Shown: positions 11,536 to 21,115 of the stretch, piece by piece
How positions within the stretch are numbered: position 1 is the stretch's first letter
Layout: each line of letters starts with the position of its first letter
NCBI GenBank assembly: GCA_006503475.1
Contig: RSEH01000172.1
Span: 40,217-104,216, forward strand
Direction: 5' to 3'
DNA length: 64,000 bases
Source: Stentor roeselii
Lineage: Eukaryota > Ciliophora > Heterotrichea > Heterotrichida > Stentoridae
Program-made: the position numbers and the translations under genes
Notes under the pieces: generated by a model
The model's input: only the letters and a program-made list of their open reading frames with translations
Told to the model about the DNA's origin: nothing
Databases searched by the model: none

Positions 11536-13032
11536 ATGGACCCTTTTTTTGTGGCAGCTTCGAAGTTGAGGAGAAAACATTATGATGAATGTATTGAGAT
11601 TTGTAATGTTCTACTCAACAAAAACAGCTACGATCAAGCAGCCTGGTTCCTAAAATGCCGAGCCCTAACTCTAAAGTGCTGGATAGACGACTTAGAAATA
11701 GACGAGGAAGGTATGGCAGATCTTCTTCTAGACGAGAACACAGTAGCATCTGTACCAAGGCCAGGAACATCTTTACAAAGGCCAACAACTTCCTCTTCAG
11801 GTCCAAACCTTGCATTAAGACCAGTGACGCGAGGTGGTCGTCCAATCACAGGTTTCATGCGTCCCGGTTCCGCTCGTCCAACATCCTCCTCAGGTTCAAT
11901 CGAAGCAGCGATTCGATCCCAAACGGGACGAGTCGGAACTTCACGTCCAGTGACAAGCGCCGGCCGATTCCTCCGTCTTGGAACAGCTTCTCTCCTCGGA
12001 CAAGGCGACCAGTTCATAGTCTCCGAAAAGCTTGACATGAAAAAGCAGGCCTCAAGACCTTCAATCGCGAAAGCTCTATGCGACTACTTAATTTACGTTG
12101 AACACAACCCAAAGCGCGCCCTTGAACTCTGCGCGGAAGCCACTGTTCAAACTGAGTATAAAGACTGGTGGTGGAAGGCAAGACTTGGAAAATGCTATTT
12201 TCAACTTGGCCTCTTCCGTGATGCTCAAAAGCAATTTGAAAGCAGTTTAAAAATCGAAGACGTGATTCCAACACATGTGGAACTGGCGAAAGTCTTTTTA
12301 AGACTCGACCAGCCGAACTTCGCACAGAGTGAGTATCAAAAAGCTTTGGATAAACATGGAGAAGAAGAAACTTTGCAGTTGGCACAGGCAAGGGTGCATG
12401 ATTTGATGAATGAATCAGAAAAATCAGCAGGGCTTTATAAGGCGGTACTTCTGCTGAATCCGTGCAATGTAGAAGCGATCGCATCACTGGCGGCTTATAA
12501 TTTTTACACAGATCATCCAGAAGTGGCTTTAAGGTTTTATAGAAGATTGCTCCAACTGGGGATTAACAATTTGGAAATTTGGAATAACTTGGGACTTGCT
12601 TGTTATTATGCAGGGCAGTATGACTTGAGTCTCAAGTGCGTTGAACGAGCGCTTGACTGTGAAGACTCGAATGGCGACCTTTGGTATAATTTAAGCATCA
12701 TCGCTATTGGCATGGGAGAACTCGTTCTTGCCCAACAGGCACTTAAGATTGCGATTAGTGTTGATAATACTCATGCTGAGGCTTATAATAACTTGGGAGT
12801 TCTCGAGTTGAGGAAAAATAATGTGGAACAAGCAAGGACTTATTATTCGACTGCTATTCGACTTGCTGATTGGCTTTATGAACCACTTTATAATATGGCT
12901 TTACTCACTTTTAGAACTGGACAAATGCAGGAAAGCTTTGCTTTGGTTAATAAGGCTTTAGGAATTTTTCCTGATCATGCGGATTCTAAGGAATTGTTGA
13001 AAACTTTAAAGAATCAGTTTGAGAGTTTATAG
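11536..13032 (+). CDS. BBS8: BBS8 / TTC8, BBSome TPR subunit
   Basis: Protein of 498 residues with the family-specific N-terminus: conserved ENTVASVPRPGTSL and RPVTRGGRPITGF stretches (residues about 70-110) and GRFLRLGTASLL (about 148), followed by about eight tetratricopeptide repeats (200-490) including ALRFYRRLLQLGI and HAEAYNNLGVLE. BBS8 is a subunit of the BBSome, the coat that carries membrane proteins with intraflagellar transport in cilia. Complete and intron-free. The start is an ATG just after a Cys-poor AT leader. Confidence 0.97.
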   Translation: MDPFFVAASKLRRKHYDECIEICNVLLNKNSYDQAAWFLKCRALTLKCWIDDLEIDEEGMADLLLDENTVASVPRPGTSLQRPTTSSSGPNLALRPVTRGGRPITGFMRPGSARPTSSSGSIEAAIRSQTGRVGTSRPVTSAGRFLRLGTASLLGQGDQFIVSEKLDMKKQASRPSIAKALCDYLIYVEHNPKRALELCAEATVQTEYKDWWWKARLGKCYFQLGLFRDAQKQFESSLKIEDVIPTHVELAKVFLRLDQPNFAQSEYQKALDKHGEEETLQLAQARVHDLMNESEKSAGLYKAVLLLNPCNVEAIASLAAYNFYTDHPEVALRFYRRLLQLGINNLEIWNNLGLACYYAGQYDLSLKCVERALDCEDSNGDLWYNLSIIAIGMGELVLAQQALKIAISVDNTHAEAYNNLGVLELRKNNVEQARTYYSTAIRLADWLYEPLYNMALLTFRTGQMQESFALVNKALGIFPDHADSKELLKTLKNQFESL

Positions 13033-13330
13033 GTTATGAGTTTTTGTTGGGGGTGTTTATTAATTAGTTAATTTTTGGAGATGGGAAGAAATGGGTTTGG
13101 TTTTTTTGGATTTGGTTTACTTTTTGGGTTTTTTACAGAATTCCTTATTTAAGGATGCAGTTTCAGAAGAGTTTAATTTTAGGAGTTTTCTTTTCATCGG
13201 ATAGGTTTTATGAATCTACCTAAACTTCACTGCATTCTATAAAATTCCTGGATCATATCTTTAGAAATTCCAGCCTTTGCTTTCCATTTAAATCCATTAA
13301 TCCCTTCTTACCTCTACTCCACTAATAAAT
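13033..13330. other. intergenic spacer, nothing recognised
   Basis: About 300 bp with T-rich then A-rich composition, between BBS8 and the ankyrin gene. It probably holds the 3' end of one and the promoter of the other. Confidence 0.5.
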
Positions 13331-14350
13331 ATGAAGGTCAGTACAATATTGCCTTCAGACGCAAAGCAGGCGATTCTCATGAACGACATGAGTTTACTAA
13401 GCAGCGTGCGTCTCTCCAAAGGGAAAGTCTACGGTTCAAAGGGAAAAACAGTTTTACATTACGTGGCGAAGTACTGTGATGACAGCCAAGTGGCAAGTTA
13501 TTGTATAAATAAACTTAAAGTAAACCCCAGCGCATTGAGTAAGAAAGGAAAAACATCATCATTGCACGTGGCTTGTAAATACGGAAGAATTTCTTTAGTA
13601 AGGTTTCTGCTTGAACTTCCAATCAACAGAGACATGCAGGACTTGGAAGGGGAAACAGCTCTGAGTCAAGCGATTAAACATGATCAGACCGATGTGGCTT
13701 TGCTTTTGATTAACTCCGGCGCGCAGGCCGGACTCAAGAATAAGATCGGCTGGACACCCCTACACTGGGCGAGCAAGAAAGGAAATTTAATCGTTACCAC
13801 CTTATTGGTCCAAATGGGTCAGAACCCTTCTCTCTTGACCAAGCTGAATGAAACTTGTCTTCATCTTGCAGTTGAAAGTGGCTGTATATACACCGTTGAG
13901 GCTTTGATCAAACTTGTCAGTCCTGTACAACTGTCAAATAAAGGCACTTTGATTCATCATTCGGCCAACTTGCCTGACGTAACTGATTACTTATTGACTA
14001 ATACTTGCTGGAAAGACTTCCCCAAGTTGGGACTTTTGTTAGATATCAACGCACCTGTAAATATTTTCTTCAAACATGCATCTAATGAACTTGTCGTTCA
14101 GGCTTTGGATGTTATTTTGAGATTCGATCGAGCTGATTTACTTCAAGAAATGTCTGCCAGACATTTCATTGATGAAAAAGTCATTCAGCAGCTGGCAAGT
14201 AGAAAAGTTTTTACGAAATGTGAAGCGCTGCTGAAGAACTTGAATCGATGGCAAACTGTTAAGAAAGTCTTGTTTGTACAAATGTTTTCTATGAAAACCA
14301 CTGTAAAACTTCCTCAAGGATTGTTGAGGGAACTTGTATTGTATTTTTAA
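13331..14350 (+). CDS. ankyrin-repeat protein
   Basis: Protein of 339 residues. About five or six ankyrin repeats occupy residues 35-215, with clear TPLHWASKKG (repeat near 145), TALSQAIKHD and TCLHLAVESG signatures. The C-terminal 120 residues are helical and not recognised. Ankyrin repeats bind proteins, so a scaffold role is likely but the partner is unknown. The next gene is a second ankyrin protein on the same strand, 269 bp downstream. The two are not obvious recent copies. Confidence 0.88.
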   Translation: MKVSTILPSDAKQAILMNDMSLLSSVRLSKGKVYGSKGKTVLHYVAKYCDDSQVASYCINKLKVNPSALSKKGKTSSLHVACKYGRISLVRFLLELPINRDMQDLEGETALSQAIKHDQTDVALLLINSGAQAGLKNKIGWTPLHWASKKGNLIVTTLLVQMGQNPSLLTKLNETCLHLAVESGCIYTVEALIKLVSPVQLSNKGTLIHHSANLPDVTDYLLTNTCWKDFPKLGLLLDINAPVNIFFKHASNELVVQALDVILRFDRADLLQEMSARHFIDEKVIQQLASRKVFTKCEALLKNLNRWQTVKKVLFVQMFSMKTTVKLPQGLLRELVLYF

Positions 14351-14619
14351 ATTGTAAGTAAAAAACTGTATATATATTGGATTAAATTGTTTAGATGGAG
14401 ATTTAGAGATTTTGAGTTGAATTGTGGTTTTATGCATTGATTTAAAAATTTTGTATAACTGATTTGGTAAAGTAGAATTGTTTTCAGCCGTAAACTGAAA
14501 ACTTAATAGAAGTAGAAACTATAACGAGTTTCTTGTCTTTTTAATCACAAAAGATTTAGGAAAAAACCTTCTTAACCAAGTACATAAATCCTAAATCACC
14601 ACTCTTATAATAAATAAAT
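14351..14619. other. intergenic spacer, nothing recognised
   Basis: AT-rich DNA between the two ankyrin genes. No ORF or RNA recognised. Confidence 0.5.
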
Positions 14620-15816
14620 ATGCAGGGGACCTACGACAGAACCAGATGGTTCGAACTATTAAAACACGGTACCGTGGACGAGATCCAATCAGAACTCGAC
14701 AAAGTTCCAAAGGCCTTTTTGCTCTCCCTGACCGATAACTCTCAATCACGTCACACATGCATATTTTTCGCAGTCCAAAGCGAGAGCATCGAGCGAGGTG
14801 ACAAAATTCTAGAAATTCTATTAGTAGAAGGAGCAGACGCGAACTACAAAGACGCTTTATCCCAAACAGCTCTATTTTACTCCTGCAGATACGGTCACGA
14901 CAAACAAGTGCGCATGTTAATCGAAGCAGGTGCAGAGCCAAATCAGCGAGACACATACGGACAGACCGCTCTTTACTACGCAGCGCGAGAAGGCCAGGCA
15001 GGGACCATTCGCCTTCTGCTTTCAATGAAGTCCGACGCGAATATTATTGACAACCTCGGCCAAACCGCTATTTTTTACTCAAGCCGCGAAGGAAAACTTG
15101 AGGCAACAAAAGCGCTGGTCGAGGCAGGAGTCAATATCAACCATTCAGATAAAACTCGTAATACACCGTTGTCTTGGGCGAAAAAATCTATGAATAATGA
15201 CCTTATTGAATACCTTAAGTCAAAAGGAGCACTTGATAAACCGGGAAAGGCGAAAAAGGAGTCAGAAGCTCCGAAAAAGAAGGAAAATAAGAAAAAAGGA
15301 GAAAAAAGAACTTCTTGTGTTTTAATGGTTGTTGATGAAAAAGGGGAAAAAAGACAGGTTACTAAAGATGAGTTGGAAGAGTTTGAAAAAATGTTTCCGG
15401 AAATTGCAAGGTATTGGAATGACCCTTCTGCTGCTGAGGAACTTGATGGTATGAATTTAGAAAGTCTTGAAAATAAAAGACCTTGGGATAAACTTGGAAA
15501 AAAATTATTGAATACGCTTTGGAGGGCTAATCAAAGCTGGATTTTTCATGAACCTGTTGATCCTGGTAAACTTAATATACCGGATTACTTTGATGTTGTC
15601 AAACACCCGATGGACTTTGGAACTATCAAGAAGAAGTTGAATAATAACTTCTACTCGAGTACTGATGAGTTGCTTTGTGACTTTGAACTTGTTTTTTCTA
15701 ATTGCAAGCTTTATAATCCACCGGAGTCTGAAGTCACTAATATGTGTAATCAGGTCTTGGCATTGTATCAGGCGCAGATCCGGGCTTTGGGATTAGATAC
15801 CTTGCGTTCGGGTTAA
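14620..15816 (+). CDS. ankyrin repeats fused to a bromodomain
   Basis: Protein of 398 residues. Ankyrin repeats fill about 40-210 (QTALFYSCRYG, QTALYYAAREG, QTAIFYSSREG), then comes a Lys-rich linker (about 208-235) and a bromodomain (about 285-392). The bromodomain shows the ZA-loop region IPDYFDVVKHPMDFGTIKKKL and the acetyl-lysine-contacting Asn in SNCKLYNPP. Bromodomains read acetylated histones, and the ankyrin part would recruit a partner. The final stretch ends close to the convergent centrin gene (12 bp between stops). The domain pairing is uncommon outside protists. Confidence 0.95.
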   Translation: MQGTYDRTRWFELLKHGTVDEIQSELDKVPKAFLLSLTDNSQSRHTCIFFAVQSESIERGDKILEILLVEGADANYKDALSQTALFYSCRYGHDKQVRMLIEAGAEPNQRDTYGQTALYYAAREGQAGTIRLLLSMKSDANIIDNLGQTAIFYSSREGKLEATKALVEAGVNINHSDKTRNTPLSWAKKSMNNDLIEYLKSKGALDKPGKAKKESEAPKKKENKKKGEKRTSCVLMVVDEKGEKRQVTKDELEEFEKMFPEIARYWNDPSAAEELDGMNLESLENKRPWDKLGKKLLNTLWRANQSWIFHEPVDPGKLNIPDYFDVVKHPMDFGTIKKKLNNNFYSSTDELLCDFELVFSNCKLYNPPESEVTNMCNQVLALYQAQIRALGLDTLRSG

Positions 15817-15828
15817 TTATTACCTATA

Positions 15829-16371
15829 CTAGTTAAATCTCTTACTCATGATATTGTAGAAGTCCTCAAAACTCACCTGTCCATCATTATCAGAGTCAGC
15901 TTTCCTAATAAGATCAAGAAGTTCATCTTCATCAACAGTTTCACCCAAATCTCTAGCAATTTTCCTAAGATTCTTGATATTGATATGGTTAGTTTTATCA
16001 ACATCAAACATAGCGAAAATATTTCTCGCTTCTTCTCTTGTGACATGGTCAGACATCTGGCCACTCATCATATTGAGAAACTCTTCGAAGTCAATGGCTC
16101 CTGACCCATCTTTGTCAAGTTCAGAAACCATGTGAAACAAAGTCGCGTTTTTTGCTTCAAAGCCTAAACTCGTCATCGCGTTTTTCAACTCACGGGGCTC
16201 GACTGTTCCTGACCCGTCACTGTCAAACAAATCAAAAGCTTCTTTGATTTCTTCAATGTCGTCTTCAGTCAGTCCTGGTCTCAAGTAGTCAAGAGAGTTG
16301 AAAGGGCCGACTAATCTTCTCACTTTTGGTTCTGCTGCTGCCTTACCTGGAGGTCCTCTGCCTTTACTCAT
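15829..16371 (-). CDS. centrin-like EF-hand protein
   Basis: Centrin family, 180 residues, with a basic disordered N-terminus and four EF-hands. The start is the ATG at 16371; upstream in-frame TTG codons are not needed and the leader ACAATTATA matches other genes. Loops: EF1 [12 protein letters not shown] and EF2 [12 protein letters not shown] are canonical; EF3 [12 protein letters not shown] lacks the acidic residue at position 12 and looks unable to bind Ca; EF4 [12 protein letters not shown] ends in Asp. Centrins form the contractile myoneme fibres and basal-body structures of large heterotrichs. Which paralog this is cannot be told here. Confidence 0.93.
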   Translation of the reverse strand: MSKGRGPPGKAAAEPKVRRLVGPFNSLDYLRPGLTEDDIEEIKEAFDLFDSDGSGTVEPRELKNAMTSLGFEAKNATLFHMVSELDKDGSGAIDFEEFLNMMSGQMSDHVTREEARNIFAMFDVDKTNHINIKNLRKIARDLGETVDEDELLDLIRKADSDNDGQVSFEDFYNIMSKRFN

Positions 16372-16854
16372 TATAATTGTTTCTATCAATTTCAGCCATG
16401 AAAAATTTAAATTGAAAGGATGTTTAGGTTAGTTGAATTTTATTCAAATATTTTGATTTTCTTGGGAATTGAATTGATTTTCAGGAATTTTAGAACTTTT
16501 TATGGATGATAGGGAGAGATGAGGATGTAAGAAGGAAAATTGTTGCCTATGAAGGATAGATTCTGAGAAAAAAACTCAATCTCTTAAAGGGATTCAAGAA
16601 TTTAGCTTATAAGTCCAAGATCATTGAAATTTTCAAAGTATCTCATTATGAAAAAATTTACATATTATGGAAATATTTTTTTTCATATGTTCCATTTCTT
16701 TATTCTTTTAGATAAAATTTAGAATTTTTAAACAAAAAGCTATCCAAACCAACATCATAACCAAAACAAAACCCTTCTTCCTCCATCAACATCCAAAACT
16801 TTCCCTCCTCCTCTTCAATTCCAATCAAACCTTCTCTCAACCCACTCAGTATAA
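16372..16854. other. divergent intergenic region, centrin/RPN1
   Basis: About 480 bp between divergent start codons, with A/T runs and a TATAAATG start context for RPN1. No coding frame or RNA recognised. Presumed bidirectional promoter. Confidence 0.5.
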
Positions 16855-19398
16855 ATGGCTGAAATCCCTGAAAAATCGACGACTCAAGACCTGTCAGACG
16901 AAGACCAAGCCTTAAAAGACAAACTGACATCTCTAGTCTCCCAGTTGCAAGAAAAGTCTTCATCCGAGTCAGCTCTTTCCTCACTCGAGTCAGAAGTGCG
17001 TAACTCGACCACTTCAATGACCTCGATTCCGAAGCCGCTGAAGTTTTTGAAGCCTCACTACTCAACAATCAAGTCCCTCTACTCAGATCTTCCATCTTCC
17101 ATCTTCAAGACTCGTCTCGCGAACTTCATCTCAGTCCTGGCGACAACGATGGGCAGTGCTGAAGGCCGGGAAACTTACAACTTTTTACTTGAAGGCGACG
17201 TTTCAGCAGCTGTGAACTGGGGACATGAATATGTTCGGAATTTATGTGGCGAGCTTCAAGAAGAGTTCAATTCAAGTCCTGACTCTCACGGCAATATTGT
17301 GAAAATAGTTCAGATTATTCTGCCATTTTTAGTGAAAAGTTCAGGAGAAGTCGAAGCTGTTGACTTGCTGGGTGAAGTGGACATGCTAGAGAAAATAATA
17401 GAGTATGTCGATGGGGATAATTACAAAAGGATCTGTGATTATATCTGTGCCACGTCGCTTTACGCTGTAGATCCTGATGATATGTATAAAACTCTTAGGG
17501 TCTGCTTCGAGTGCTACCTCAAAGTCGCGAAGTTCCCAGAGGCACTTCGAGTCGCTTTGAAGATCAACAGGCCTGAAGAGATTGAACTTGCAATTAGGTC
17601 CTGCAGTTGTGATACGACTTTAAAGCAGATGTGTTATCAACTCGCCAGGAATAAGTACAACTTTTCATTGGACAATGAAGATCTGGTTAAAATCGTTTCG
17701 AATGAGTTTCTGACTGGCGCCTTCTTGAAACTTGCCAGTGATCTCGATGTCAGGCCTCCAAAAGTACCTGAAGATATTTACAAGTCTCATCTTGAAGAAA
17801 GGCCTCGAGGCGCTCAGGGGAACGGAGAGAATGCAAAGCAAAACTTGGCAAATACTATCGTCAACGGCTTTCTCAACGCTGGGTACTGCAAGGACAGCAT
17901 CATGTTAAGTGAAACTAAGAGTTGGCTTGGAAAACACAAAGAATGGGGGAATATTACTGCTGCTGCTTCTTTAGGAATGATTCTTTTGTGGAATCTAGAA
18001 GAAGGAACTGGGGAAATCGACAAGTATCAGTACTCCAGAGATGAATACGTTAAATCCGGCGCTTTGATGGCCTTCGGGATTGCCAATGCCGGGATTTCAA
18101 ATGAAAACGACCCTGTTTTCGCTTTACTTACTGACCACCTCGACACTGCAAGTGACAAACTAAGAATAGGAATCATTGCTGGACTGTCCATCGCTTATGC
18201 AGGTGCTAGAAGAGAGGATGTCTTAGAAAGACTATCACCACTCGTAATTGACTCTTCAGTTTCACTTGAAAATTCCGCTCTTGCCGCTTTGGGACTGGGA
18301 CTTGTCTTTGTCGGGACCTGCAATGACGACGTCGCCAATGTGATCATGCAAGCGATGATGGAAAGAAGTGAAAGTGAACTGAAAAGTTGCCATGCTCGAT
18401 TTTTCGCTCTTGGACTTGGACTTATCTTCTTAGGACAACAGGACAGGGTTTCTACTAGTTTGTCGATTATTAAGGAATTGGTGAAACCTGAGATTAGGAA
18501 TTATGCTTGCATCACTGTTGAAAGTTGTGCTTATGCTGGGTCTGGAAATGTTCTTAAGGTGCAGGAAATGCTGCATACTTGTGCGGAACATTTGGAGGAA
18601 AAGGACTGGCAGTATCAGATGGCAGCTGTACTTGGAGTTAGTCTTATTGCCATGGGGGAAAATATTGGAGTTGATATGGCGTTAAGGACTTTTGATCACT
18701 TGTTGCAGTATGGAACTATTAATATTAGAAGGGCTACTCCTCTTGCTATGGCACTTTTGTCTGTTAGTAATCCTCAGGTCAATGTTATTGATATTTTGTC
18801 GAAACTCTCACATGATCCTGATAATATTGTTGCACAGTGCGCGATATTCGCAATAGGTCTGGTCGGAGCAGGAACCAACAACTCTCGCTTAGCAGGAATT
18901 CTACGTCAACTAGCAGGTTTCTACTCCGCTGACGAGAACCAACTATTCATGGTAAGAATAGCTCAAGGTTTGCTTCACCTCGGAAAAGGACTAATGACTC
19001 TTGACCCTTACCATTCAGGTCGTTTCCTTTTATCTCCAGTGTCCTTAGGTGGTATTCTAACAGTTCTTCACATGATGTTAGACATCGACAAGCTTCTTCA
19101 CGACCACAGCCATTACCTTCTCTTTTACTTGGCCTGCGCGATTTACCCTCGAATGCTTGTCACAGTCGACGAGAACCTGAACCCTTTGCCAGTGCAGGTG
19201 AGGGTCGGCCAGGCAGTTGACACAGTGGGACAAGCGGGAAACCCTCGAGGAATAACAGGATTTCAGACACATACCACGCCAGTCCTTCTGTCGTATGGAG
19301 AGAAAGTCGAACTTGCAACGGAGGAGTTTGTTCCTTTCTATGAAGTACTTGAAAATTTCATTATTTTGAGGAAAAACCCGGATTATCAGCCTGAATAA
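16855..19398 (+). CDS. RPN1: 26S proteasome regulatory subunit RPN1 / PSMD2
   Basis: Protein of 847 residues (animal PSMD2 about 908). Helical N-terminal domain, then alternating proteasome/cyclosome (PC) repeats rich in Gly and Ala (about 385-690; LGLGLVFVG, FALGLGLIFLG, VLGVSLIAMG) and a conserved C-terminus with LLSPVSLGG, LHMMLDID and TTPVLLSYGEKVEL. RPN1 is the largest base subunit of the 19S particle and docks ubiquitin receptors and shuttle factors. ATG in TATAAATG context. A gene of unknown function follows 22 bp downstream on the same strand. Confidence 0.96.
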   Translation: MAEIPEKSTTQDLSDEDQALKDKLTSLVSQLQEKSSSESALSSLESEVRNSTTSMTSIPKPLKFLKPHYSTIKSLYSDLPSSIFKTRLANFISVLATTMGSAEGRETYNFLLEGDVSAAVNWGHEYVRNLCGELQEEFNSSPDSHGNIVKIVQIILPFLVKSSGEVEAVDLLGEVDMLEKIIEYVDGDNYKRICDYICATSLYAVDPDDMYKTLRVCFECYLKVAKFPEALRVALKINRPEEIELAIRSCSCDTTLKQMCYQLARNKYNFSLDNEDLVKIVSNEFLTGAFLKLASDLDVRPPKVPEDIYKSHLEERPRGAQGNGENAKQNLANTIVNGFLNAGYCKDSIMLSETKSWLGKHKEWGNITAAASLGMILLWNLEEGTGEIDKYQYSRDEYVKSGALMAFGIANAGISNENDPVFALLTDHLDTASDKLRIGIIAGLSIAYAGARREDVLERLSPLVIDSSVSLENSALAALGLGLVFVGTCNDDVANVIMQAMMERSESELKSCHARFFALGLGLIFLGQQDRVSTSLSIIKELVKPEIRNYACITVESCAYAGSGNVLKVQEMLHTCAEHLEEKDWQYQMAAVLGVSLIAMGENIGVDMALRTFDHLLQYGTINIRRATPLAMALLSVSNPQVNVIDILSKLSHDPDNIVAQCAIFAIGLVGAGTNNSRLAGILRQLAGFYSADENQLFMVRIAQGLLHLGKGLMTLDPYHSGRFLLSPVSLGGILTVLHMMLDIDKLLHDHSHYLLFYLACAIYPRMLVTVDENLNPLPVQVRVGQAVDTVGQAGNPRGITGFQTHTTPVLLSYGEKVELATEEFVPFYEVLENFIILRKNPDYQPE

Positions 19399-19420
19399 TT
19401 TAGAATATTTTTAGGTTATA

Positions 19421-20395
19421 ATGGATATTTTACCTTATGAAGAATATGACTCTACTATTCTTGACCCTTATGGAAAAAGTGGAAGAAAAAGTAAAGGATT
19501 TGATGATAAATTAGATAAAACTACTTCAGTTACTGTTCCACTTTCTATTCAACCTCGGTTTGAAGCAGGTGAATTAAAAGCGACTTTAAAAGCGACGATA
19601 AAAGGAATAAAAAAGTCACCGATTGAATTTGAAGAGATAAAACTTTACAAGTTGACTCAGTTTTTTCATGGGTATTTAGGAGGACTTCCTTTTGACATCA
19701 GCTGCTTTGGCTGTATTCATCATTTAATTTCTCTGCAGAAAGTCAAGTACTCGATGACAGACTCTGAAGTTTCCCTACTCAACGAGCAACTTCATGAACT
19801 ATCAACAGAAGACTCTTACATTTTCCATAAATACAAACTTCTCAGTAAAACTTTATCTCTTTGTGGAAGACTTCTTGTGAAGTGGGGCATTTTTTCCACT
19901 CAGAACTATGAGTTCAGGTATTCTGGAAGAAGTTTAAATGTCAGGCTTCTAGACCTAGAAAAAGTCAGCAGTTCTGCTTTGAGTCTCGATGTTTTTTGGT
20001 TTAGTTTCAGTGTTTTTGATAAACCCATTAATGAACTTGCTGAGCCGAGTGTTTTGGAAATGGCGAAAGTTTTAAGACATGCTGCAAGTGAGCTTTTTTT
20101 CTTTCTAGTTACTTTGAACACTCCGAATGAAGGGTATAAGATAAAGGAAGTAGTTGCTTTTAACAGCAAGAAATACAAAAAGTTCGATAATGAAGTAGTC
20201 CCACAGGTGAACCTCGGTGAGTTGAAACATCAGAAACTTGAATACAAAAGAGGATTTTTCACGAAATGCTTCAGTCGAGACCCTGTTCTCGACCAGCTTT
20301 ACGGAATGCTCTGTGAATTCGAGTTGGCTTTCAGGAACTTCGAAAAAGAACTGATCATTACTTTGTTAGGAGCTTCAAAGTATGTTTATGTGTAG
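19421..20395 (+). CDS. hypothetical protein
   Basis: Protein of 324 residues with no motif I recognise. The first 50 residues are polar. The middle contains a conserved-looking CFGC motif (DISCFGCIHHLISL) and hydrophobic stretches that could be buried helices, not clear membrane spans. The C-terminal 60 residues are helical (LDQLYGMLCEFELAFRNFEKEL). ATG preceded by GGTTATA. It begins 22 bp after RPN1 on the same strand. Codon use is like the neighbours. Confidence 0.75.
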   Translation: MDILPYEEYDSTILDPYGKSGRKSKGFDDKLDKTTSVTVPLSIQPRFEAGELKATLKATIKGIKKSPIEFEEIKLYKLTQFFHGYLGGLPFDISCFGCIHHLISLQKVKYSMTDSEVSLLNEQLHELSTEDSYIFHKYKLLSKTLSLCGRLLVKWGIFSTQNYEFRYSGRSLNVRLLDLEKVSSSALSLDVFWFSFSVFDKPINELAEPSVLEMAKVLRHAASELFFFLVTLNTPNEGYKIKEVVAFNSKKYKKFDNEVVPQVNLGELKHQKLEYKRGFFTKCFSRDPVLDQLYGMLCEFELAFRNFEKELIITLLGASKYVYV

Positions 20396-20447
20396 AATTA
20401 AAAACTTAATCTTTAGACTTGAATCATTCTAAACTATTATTCTTGAT

Positions 20448-20996
20448 CTAAGAGTCTTCCTCTTCACTTCCAGAAGCTTCATGATGTTCATTCCCGACAT
20501 GTTTAACCGCATTGTCCTTTTTGTTAAATTTCTTGTTGCAGATTTTGCATTGAAACTTACCTTCAGCCATTTCAATGTTTCTTTCAACGAACTCGTAAAA
20601 TTCTTTCATCTCGTCGTCGTCCATTGACTCGCCACTGGAGCTTCCCTTGTGAATTTCCGCGAACATGCCCATTGCAAATAAAGGTCCTAAGAACTCCATT
20701 CCTGACTACATAAAAAATACAGGAAAACCCATTTCTCTGAAGAAGTCTGGGTCAAAGAAAGCCATTAAGTCGTCGAGGTCCATTTCACCTTCTTCTCCTA
20801 TTCCGTTGTCGTAATTGTAGCGCTTTTTTGGGTCGATCAGAATTGAATATGCGTGAGTCAGGTCTTGAAATTTTGACTTTGCTTCTGGAGACGGGTTCTT
20901 GTCTGGGTGGTACTGAAGAGCGAGACGACGGTAAGATGATTTTATTTCTTGCTCTGTTGCGGACTTGCTTACACCCAGGACCTGGTAATAGTCCAT
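20448..20996 (-). CDS. J-domain protein with C2H2 zinc finger, one 15-nt intron
   Basis: complement(join(20448..20705,20721..20996)), 177 residues. The first exon is a J-domain (residues 1-70: DYYQVLGVSKSA, invariant HPD in QYHPDKN). The second carries one C2H2 finger, CKICNKKFNKKDNAVKHVGNEHH, and an acidic tail. Without splicing the frame ends in TAG inside the intron. With the phase-0 15-nt intron removed the two frames join. J-domain plus C2H2 recalls the Jjj1/DNAJC21 co-chaperones that release ribosome biogenesis factors with Hsp70, but this protein is far shorter and has one finger. Confidence 0.88.
20706..20720 (-). other. 15-nt spliceosomal intron
   Basis: Minus-strand GTATTTTTTATGTAG, phase 0. 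Retention ends the protein in TAG at the intron 3' end. T9 and A10 as in the other introns. Confidence 0.92.
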
Positions 20997-21115
20997 TTAT
21001 GATGAGAAGGAGTTTGGAGGGATTGGAAGGGGTTGGTAGGGGTTTGAGGTTTAGGTTGATTTGAGGGTTTTAGAGGGTTTAAGGCTTTTTGGAGAACCCT
21101 TCAATAATCCTAATA

